A DNA stretch of 64,000 bases from Gordonia hongkongensis. Lineage in GTDB: Bacteria > Actinomycetota > Actinomycetes > Mycobacteriales > Mycobacteriaceae. Below are positions 59,025 to 64,000 of this stretch, piece after piece; the stretch's first letter is position 1; each line of letters starts with the position of its first letter. The translations under genes were made by a program, and so were the position numbers. Location of the stretch: assembly GCF_023078355.1 (NCBI RefSeq), contig NZ_CP095552.1, positions 3,286,001-3,350,000 on the forward strand, in the 5' to 3' direction. The notes under the pieces were generated by a model. It was not told the origin of the DNA and ran no database searches. It was given only the letters and a program-made list of their open reading frames with translations.

Positions 59025-59711
59025 TCAGTACCGACGGATGCCCGTCAGGGTCCACTCCTTGACGGCGTCGCGCTTGACCGGCGTGCCGTAGTTGGACGAG
59101 TGGACGAACTGACCGTTGCCGACGTAGATGCCGGCGTGGCCGCCACCGTTGAAGATCATGACGTCGCCGGGCTTGGCCTCGGAGTACGACACCGCGCGTC
59201 CGCCGCCGAGCTGGCCGTAGCTGTCGCGCGGGATGTTCTTGCCGGCCTGCTTGTAGGACCAGTAGACGAGGCCCGAGCAGTCGAATGCGTTGGGGCCGGC
59301 GGAGCCGTAGGAGTACGGCGCACCGATCTTGCTCTCGGCGGCCTTCACCGCCTTCTGACCGGCGGTCAGCTGCGGCTGGCCCAGGGGCGCGCCGCCACCC
59401 TGCGGGCGGAACTGCTGCGGGATCTGCTCCGGCGCGATACCCGGCACGGTGAACTGCCCCAGGTTGGGGATCTCGACCGTGGCGGCGGGCGACTTCTTCA
59501 CCGGCGTGGCCTCAGGCGCGGGCTTGGCCTCCGGGGCCTTCGCGCCGGGCAGGGCCGGGATCTCGAAAGTGCCCAGCGGGGTGTGGACCGGGGCGGCGAG
59601 AGCAGGGCCGGCGGCTGCGGCGAGCGAACCGAGTGTGATCGATCCAGCGATCACCGCCTTCTTGGCGACCGTGCTGCCACGATTGGGCTGTTCCAAACGA
59701 TGTTTGGCCAC
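59025..59711 (-). CDS. Secreted NlpC/P60 cell-wall hydrolase, c-di-AMP riboswitch-controlled
   Basis: 228 residues. GTG at 59711 has AAGGAG 10 nt upstream. The signal region is ~15-42 (AVIAGSITLGSLAAAAGPAL), followed by a Pro/Ala/Glu linker and the catalytic domain (~115-228) with NAFDCSGLVYW (Cys), GGGHAGIYVGNG (His) and QFVHSSNYG. Without a coiled-coil lever it should be constitutively active once exported, so control probably lies at the RNA level through the ydaO riboswitch. Confidence 0.93.
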   Translation of the reverse strand: MAKHRLEQPNRGSTVAKKAVIAGSITLGSLAAAAGPALAAPVHTPLGTFEIPALPGAKAPEAKPAPEATPVKKSPAATVEIPNLGQFTVPGIAPEQIPQQFRPQGGGAPLGQPQLTAGQKAVKAAESKIGAPYSYGSAGPNAFDCSGLVYWSYKQAGKNIPRDSYGQLGGGRAVSYSEAKPGDVMIFNGGGHAGIYVGNGQFVHSSNYGTPVKRDAVKEWTLTGIRRY

Positions 59712-59740
59712 GAAGCGAGTTCTCCTTCAGATCTTCCTCT

Positions 59741-59960
59741 ACCGCCGACCGAGTTAGCTGTCGGGTTCGGGCCGGAAGAGTGGCCCTACACGTTTTTCGC
59801 GCATGAGGTATCCACTGGACACTCATGCGTGGCAACGCGATTCACCCCGATTCGGATCGGCTTCGACCGAGTCGCATCAGTGGTGATGCGCTCCGACGAG
59901 CCCGTCCGAAGGTTGTGGTTCCCCGGTTCGCCCGCGAGGGCGATTGAGCGGTGACTACTG
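59741..59960 (-). ncRNA. ydaO/yuaA-type c-di-AMP riboswitch
   Basis: On the minus strand the leader holds the conserved blocks of this class in order: CACCGCTCAATC, GGGCGAACCGGGGAACCACA, ATCGGGGTGAATCGCG, CTCTTCCGGCCCGAACCCGA and CAGCTAACTCGGTCGGCG. It ends ~30 nt before the NlpC/P60 start. In actinobacteria ydaO elements commonly control cell-wall hydrolases and resuscitation factors, and ligand binding turns them off. Confidence 0.93.
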
Positions 59961-60067
59961 CGGACCACTTCTGTTGAAGCGGGACGCTCCGCAAAGGTCT
60001 CAGAAAGGTTACGAAATCGGATGCGCTCTGTCCACCAGGCGACAGACAGCCAAACCTCGGCCGCTTC

Positions 60068-60352
60068 TCAGCCTGCCCTGAGGACGGTCACAGAGGCGCG
60101 TCGATCCGGCACCTGAACTGCGGTTTTGGCGGATCTTGCAGATCGTGCAGCGGCGCTGGTCACCATTGCAGCAGCCTGCAGAACGTCGATGGCGAGGTCC
60201 AGTTCGGCATCCGCGTCCGAGGTGGCCGCCGTTACCGAAACTCCACCTTCGTGCGGCATATCGTCCCAGCTCGGACCACCAAACAGCACTGTCATCATGC
60301 ACCCGTCGCAAGCGACGGGACGAGCCGGGCAGCGCGCACAATCGACGTACAT
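60068..60352 (-). CDS. Small conserved Cys-rich protein
   Basis: 94 residues. The N-terminus MYVDCARCPARPVACDGCMM carries four Cys in a C-x2-C-x6-C-x2-C spacing, likely a zinc-binding knuckle. VTVLRAG ends it. ATG at 60352 has GGAG 8 nt upstream. Proteins with this N-terminus occur in other actinobacteria near cell-wall genes, as I recall. No function is known. Confidence 0.7.
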   Translation of the reverse strand: MYVDCARCPARPVACDGCMMTVLFGGPSWDDMPHEGGVSVTAATSDADAELDLAIDVLQAAAMVTSAAARSARSAKTAVQVPDRRASVTVLRAG

Positions 60353-60554
60353 AATGTGATCTCCATCTCATCTGGCGAGGGCGGGCCGCGTCGGCCCCGT
60401 TACGGGTCGGTGTGACCGTGAGAAGACCGCATTTCTCACGTCCAGGTGGAGACTAGGGGCGCCCACCGACAAGTCCGTCGAACAGCGATCGACACAGCAG
60501 TCACACGGGTCACACGACACGATGTCGGAGCGTCGCGGTCGCGATGTCGGTGGA

Positions 60555-60570
60555 TCGAACTAGTGTTCGC
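60555..60570 (+). promoter_or_regulatory. SOS-box-like palindrome overlapping the promoter of the nuclease gene
   Basis: TCGAAC-TAGT-GTTCGC matches the LexA consensus at 11 of 12 fixed positions. The -10 box TAGTGT (60561-60566) lies inside it, 7 nt before the GTG start, so repressor binding would block RNA polymerase directly. Confidence 0.75.
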
Positions 60571-60573
60571 CGG

Positions 60574-62376
60574 GTGACGCAGACCAGCGTGGACGGCTCG
60601 CCCGCGGGGCAGCTCACCTTCGCCGACCTGGAGGCCGCCGACCAGGGGGCCACGGGTGAGACGTCGAACGAGTTCAGCGACCGGTCGCTCTTCGAGACGA
60701 CCCTCGTCGTCGTCGACCTCGAGACCACCGGGTCAGACCCGGTCCGCGACCGGATCACCGAGATCGGCGCGGTCAAGATCCGCGGCGGCGAGGTGGTCGG
60801 CGAGTTCGCCACGCTGGTCGACCCCGGCCGGCCGATCCCCCCGCAGATCGTGACCCTCACCGGCATCACCACCGCGATGCTGACCGACGCCCCCCGGATC
60901 GAGTCGGTGCTGCCGTCGTTCTTCGAGTTCGCCCGCGGCTCGATCCTGGTGGCCCACAACGCTCGTTTCGACATGGGTTTCCTCCGGCAGAACGCGATCC
61001 GGCTCCACCTGCCGTGGACGTTCAGCCTCAGCCTGTGCACGGTGACCATGGCCCGGCGCATCCTCAGCCGTGACGAGGCGCCGACGGTCAAGCTCAGCGC
61101 GCTCGCCGACCTGTTCGACGTCTCCGTGCGGCCCACCCACCGGGCGCTCGACGATGCGCGCGCCACGGTGGAGGTCTTCCACCGGCTCCTCGAGCGCGTC
61201 GGCAATCAGGGCATCGCGACAGTCGGCGACCTGACGTCGTATCTCCCGAAGACCGACCCGCGCCTGCGCGCCAAACGCGCACTCGCCGACCATGTCCCGG
61301 CCCGTCCCGGGGTGTACCTGTTCCGCGGCCCGTCGAACGAGGTCCTCTACGTGGGCACCGCGGTGGACCTCCGCCGCCGGGTCCGGTCGTACTTCAGTGG
61401 CAACGACCCGCGCCGCCGCATCGCGGAGATGGTGCTCCTCGCCCAACGGGTCGACGTCGTGGAGTGTTCCCACGCCCTGGAGGCCGCCGTCCGCGAACTC
61501 CGGCTCCTCGGCGCGCACGCACCGGCGTACAACCGACGATCGACCCAGCCGCACAAGGGTTGGTGGGTGACCCTGACCGAGGAACGCTTCCCCCGGCTCA
61601 AGGTCAGCCGAACACCCACCGACGAGTCGATCGGCCCGGTGGGCAACCGCAACAACGCGGCGACCGTCGCCGACGTGATCTCGGCGGCCGCCGGTCTGCG
61701 CACGTGCACGACACGGCTCGGCGCGACGGGCTACCACTGGTGTCCCGAGGCCGATGGGAGGCGGCGGCCGGGGTCCTGCCGGGCGGCCACGGCGCAGCCG
61801 CAGACGGTGCCGGACTACTCTCCCCGGGTCACCGCGGCCCGCCGGCTCATGCGAGGTGAGGCCGACGAACTCCTCGACGGCCTCACCGCGCGCCTCACCG
61901 ACCTTGCCCAGGCCCACATGTTCGAGACCGCGGCGCGGCATCGGGACCGTCTCGCGCTCACGATCGACGCCCTCGCCCGCTGCCAGCGACTGGCCGCGCT
62001 GTGCGCGATCGCCGAGATCGTGGTCGCCCGGCCCGACGGTGAACGCGGCTGGCAGTTCGCGGTCATCCGGTACGGACGGCTCGCCGCCGCCGGGCGCGCT
62101 CGACGCGGAGTCTCGCCCATGCCCGTCGTCGACGCGCTCGTCGCGGCCGCGGAGACCGTGTTACCGGGCCCCGGTCCGCTGCGGGGCGCGCCGGCCGAGG
62201 AGGTCGGCCTCGTGTACCGCTGGATGACCGAACCGGGCGCGCGCATCGTGTCGACGAGTGAGCCGGTCGCCCTGCCCGCCGGCTCCGCCGAACGCCGGCT
62301 CGGGTGGTCGCAGTCGGCGCACGACGCACGTGCGGCCAGACCCGTCGCCGACTCTCGCACACGGCAGGCGAGCTGA
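60574..62376 (+). CDS. DEDDh exonuclease fused to UvrC-like GIY-YIG nuclease region (Rv2191 type)
   Basis: 600 residues. The exonuclease (~45-220) has VVDLETTGSDPVRDRITEIG, LVAHNARFDMGFL and HRALDDARATVEV, all DEDDh motifs. The GIY-YIG region (~240-330) has PGVYLFRGPSNEVLYVGTAVDLRRRV. A UvrB-binding-like helix, ARLTDLAQAHMFETAARHRDRL, follows. The UvrC C-terminal endonuclease domain is absent. It likely acts in DNA repair. I chose GTG at 60574, leaderless after TAGTGT, over ATG at 60544. The SOS-like box suggests damage induction. Confidence 0.9.
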   Translation: MTQTSVDGSPAGQLTFADLEAADQGATGETSNEFSDRSLFETTLVVVDLETTGSDPVRDRITEIGAVKIRGGEVVGEFATLVDPGRPIPPQIVTLTGITTAMLTDAPRIESVLPSFFEFARGSILVAHNARFDMGFLRQNAIRLHLPWTFSLSLCTVTMARRILSRDEAPTVKLSALADLFDVSVRPTHRALDDARATVEVFHRLLERVGNQGIATVGDLTSYLPKTDPRLRAKRALADHVPARPGVYLFRGPSNEVLYVGTAVDLRRRVRSYFSGNDPRRRIAEMVLLAQRVDVVECSHALEAAVRELRLLGAHAPAYNRRSTQPHKGWWVTLTEERFPRLKVSRTPTDESIGPVGNRNNAATVADVISAAAGLRTCTTRLGATGYHWCPEADGRRRPGSCRAATAQPQTVPDYSPRVTAARRLMRGEADELLDGLTARLTDLAQAHMFETAARHRDRLALTIDALARCQRLAALCAIAEIVVARPDGERGWQFAVIRYGRLAAAGRARRGVSPMPVVDALVAAAETVLPGPGPLRGAPAEEVGLVYRWMTEPGARIVSTSEPVALPAGSAERRLGWSQSAHDARAARPVADSRTRQAS

Positions 62377-62402
62377 GGGCCACGCACCACTAGGCTGGCG
62401 AC

Positions 62403-62681
62403 ATGATCACCGCCATCGTCCTCATCCAGGCCGACATCCACCGGATCCCGGAGACCGCCCAGGCCGTCGCCGACATCCCCGGGGTCGAAGAGGTGTACTC
62501 CTGTGCGGGCGACGTCGATCTGATCGCGAAGATCCGGGTCCGTGACCACGAACAGATCGCGACGGTCGTCACCGGCCAGATCAACCGGCTACCCGGGGTT
62601 CTCAAGAGCGCGACACACATCGCGTTCCGCAGCTACTCCAGCTCCGACGTCGAGGGCGGTTTCTCCATCGGCGAGAACTGA
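62403..62681 (+). CDS. Stand-alone Lrp/AsnC ligand-binding (RAM) domain protein
   Basis: 92 residues with no helix-turn-helix. It has the ferredoxin-like RAM fold: TAIVLIQADIHRIPETAQAV, VYSCAGDVDLIAKIRV and ATHIAFRSYSS. Such proteins bind amino acids as oligomers and may pair with full-length Lrp proteins. The ATG start is 6 nt after TAGGCT, a leaderless start. It is convergent with trpD. Confidence 0.9.
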   Translation: MITAIVLIQADIHRIPETAQAVADIPGVEEVYSCAGDVDLIAKIRVRDHEQIATVVTGQINRLPGVLKSATHIAFRSYSSSDVEGGFSIGEN

Positions 62682-62727
62682 CCCGCCGAACACTGCGCCC
62701 CACAAGGATTTCGGGGCAGCGTGACCG

Positions 62728-63798
62728 TCAGGCGGGCGCGGCGAGCCGGCCGCTGAGCTCGGCCCACCGCTGCAGCAGGTCGGCGGCGGCACCGTTGTCG
62801 ATCGCATCGGCCGCCCGCTCCTTCGCGGCGCCGAGGGCATCGGTCAGTTCCGCCGAGCTCATCGGCGCCTCCTGCTCGAACGCGACGATGGCGCCGGCCG
62901 AGTTCAGCAGCACCGCGTCCCGGACCGGGCCCGTGGTCCCGGCCAGCAACTCGCGGGCGATCGCGGCGTTGACCGTCGCATCTCCCCCCTGCAGCGCGGA
63001 GAGTTCCACGCGCGCGATCCCCAGATCCGTCGGGTCGACGGTGAGTTCGTTCACCTGCCCGGCGACGACCTGCCAGACCGTCGACGTGGTGGTGGTCGTC
63101 AGTTCGTCGAGACCGTCGTCGCCGCGGACCACCAGCGCGGAGCCGCCGCGCTCGGCGAAAGCCCGCGCCAGAACCGGCGCCAGGTCCGCGAAGGCGCAGC
63201 CGATCAGCCCCCGGCTGGGTGTCGCCGGATTGGTCAGCGGCCCCAGCACGTTGAAGACCGTCGGGATGCCGATCTCCTTGCGCGGCGGACCGGTGAAGCG
63301 GAACGCCGGATGGAACACCGGCGCGAAGCAGAAGCCGATCCCTAGTTCCGACACGCACTGCGCGACCGCGGCGGCGTCGAGGGAGATGTCGACGCCGAGC
63401 GCCTCCAGCACATCGGCACCGCCGCTCTTCGACGACGCCGCACGGTTGCCGTGCTTGACCACCGCGACGCCCGACGCAGCGATCACGATCGACGTCATCG
63501 TGGAGATGTTCACCGTGTGCGACCGGTCGCCGCCGGTCCCCACGACGTCGACGGCCGGGCGAGTGACGTCCACGAGCGTCGCGTGGTCGAGCATCGCGCG
63601 GGACAACCCGAGGAGCTCCGCCGGTGCGGCACCTTTCATCTTCACGCCGACGCCGAACGCGGCGATCTGGGCTCCGGTCGCACTGTCGGTCATGATCTCG
63701 TTCATCGCCCACGCCGCCTCGTCGGCGTCGAGGTCGAGGCGATCGGTGACCTTGCCGAGGATCTGCGGCCAGCTGAAGTCAGACTGTGCGGTGCTCAC
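62728..63798 (-). CDS. trpD: Anthranilate phosphoribosyltransferase
   Basis: Second step of tryptophan synthesis. 356 residues. [17 protein letters not shown] is the phosphoribosyl-diphosphate loop, [22 protein letters not shown] binds anthranilate, and [14 protein letters not shown] is also present. GTG at 63798 begins MSTAQSD. It occupies the Rv2192c position, apart from the other trp genes. Confidence 0.95.
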   Translation of the reverse strand: MSTAQSDFSWPQILGKVTDRLDLDADEAAWAMNEIMTDSATGAQIAAFGVGVKMKGAAPAELLGLSRAMLDHATLVDVTRPAVDVVGTGGDRSHTVNISTMTSIVIAASGVAVVKHGNRAASSKSGGADVLEALGVDISLDAAAVAQCVSELGIGFCFAPVFHPAFRFTGPPRKEIGIPTVFNVLGPLTNPATPSRGLIGCAFADLAPVLARAFAERGGSALVVRGDDGLDELTTTTTSTVWQVVAGQVNELTVDPTDLGIARVELSALQGGDATVNAAIARELLAGTTGPVRDAVLLNSAGAIVAFEQEAPMSSAELTDALGAAKERAADAIDNGAAADLLQRWAELSGRLAAPA

Positions 63799-63819
63799 GG
63801 GGAGTCAGCATATTCGTGT

Positions 63820-64000
63820 TCAGAGCGGCGGACGCTGGAGGACGGCCCACTCGCGTGCGAATCCGCCGTGCCGCGAACCGAGGCTCGCCATCCGGGACCG
63901 TTCCTGCGACAGATGCATCGCGTCGAGCAACTGGACCCGCGCCAGGACCAGGACCACGAGCCGATCGTCGCGCGGCGCCGGCCTCGGCCCCCAGCGTTCG
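63820..64000 (-). CDS. C-terminal fragment of an unidentified protein, continues beyond the window
   Basis: An open frame ends at TGA 63822-63820 and runs off the edge. The visible part includes DDRLVVLVLARVQLLDAMHL and GFAREWAVLQRPPL at the C-terminus, with good amphipathic helices and normal codon use. It would be upstream of trpD in the same orientation. No family recognised. Confidence 0.5.
   Translation of the reverse strand, partial: ERWGPRPAPRDDRLVVLVLARVQLLDAMHLSQERSRMASLGSRHGGFAREWAVLQRPPL

Overview
The window is high-GC DNA from a mycolic-acid actinobacterium (order Mycobacteriales). The long FtsW, the gene order and the dispersed repeats suggest a Gordonia-like species. That rests on synteny with the Mycobacterium tuberculosis blocks Rv1536-Rv1540 and Rv2145c-Rv2192c, remembered rather than searched. 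No mobile element, prophage, CRISPR array, tRNA or rRNA was recognised.

Region 1 (1-13.7 kb) holds a partial RluA-type pseudouridine synthase, lspA, two lipoproteins (one Mtb12-like), an L-asparaginase, a DinX-type Y-family polymerase, a divergent TetR / deazaflavin-type pair with two matching operators, an ECF41/SigJ-like sigma factor, ileS behind an actinobacterial T-box, a membrane protein and wag31 (divIVA).

Region 2 (14.1-34 kb) is the division and cell-wall (dcw) cluster, all on the minus strand. In transcription order it reads mraZ, rsmH, ftsL-like, pbpB, murE, a short MurF C-terminal-domain ORF, mraY, murD, ftsW, murG, murC, ftsQ, ftsZ, pgeF, yggS, sepF, yggT. Most junctions overlap or nearly touch. 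The position of murF is filled by a 161-residue domain that has lost the hallmark motifs; no full murF is present in the window.

Region 3 (34.3-48.3 kb) holds a DUF3040 protein, a HEPN-family protein with a perfect LexA (SOS) box upstream, a GNAT acetyltransferase, an FAD oxidoreductase, LppM, MetF, a polyprenyl diphosphate synthase, the MptA-type mannosyltransferase, a small DNA-binding protein, PknL, class II DAHP synthase, RNase AS and a GT87-mannosyltransferase/Nudix fusion. These genes link isoprenoid supply, lipomannan/lipoarabinomannan assembly and Ser/Thr kinase signalling.

Region 4 (48.6-64 kb) holds an acyltransferase, a ROK kinase, the Rv2183c-Rv2186c-like block, FadD15, PimB, a lipoprotein metallopeptidase, two NlpC/P60 cell-wall hydrolases (one under a c-di-AMP ydaO riboswitch), an exonuclease/GIY-YIG protein with an SOS-like box over its promoter, a stand-alone Lrp ligand-binding domain, TrpD and a partial ORF.

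Two window-wide patterns stand out. Ten genes start at a GTG or ATG placed 6-8 nt after a TANNNT -10 box, the actinobacterial leaderless signature; I used it to choose starts. Four genes (yggT, lppM, pimB, a metallopeptidase) carry -1 frameshifts, each at a C/G run one base short, which points to sequencing error rather than decay.
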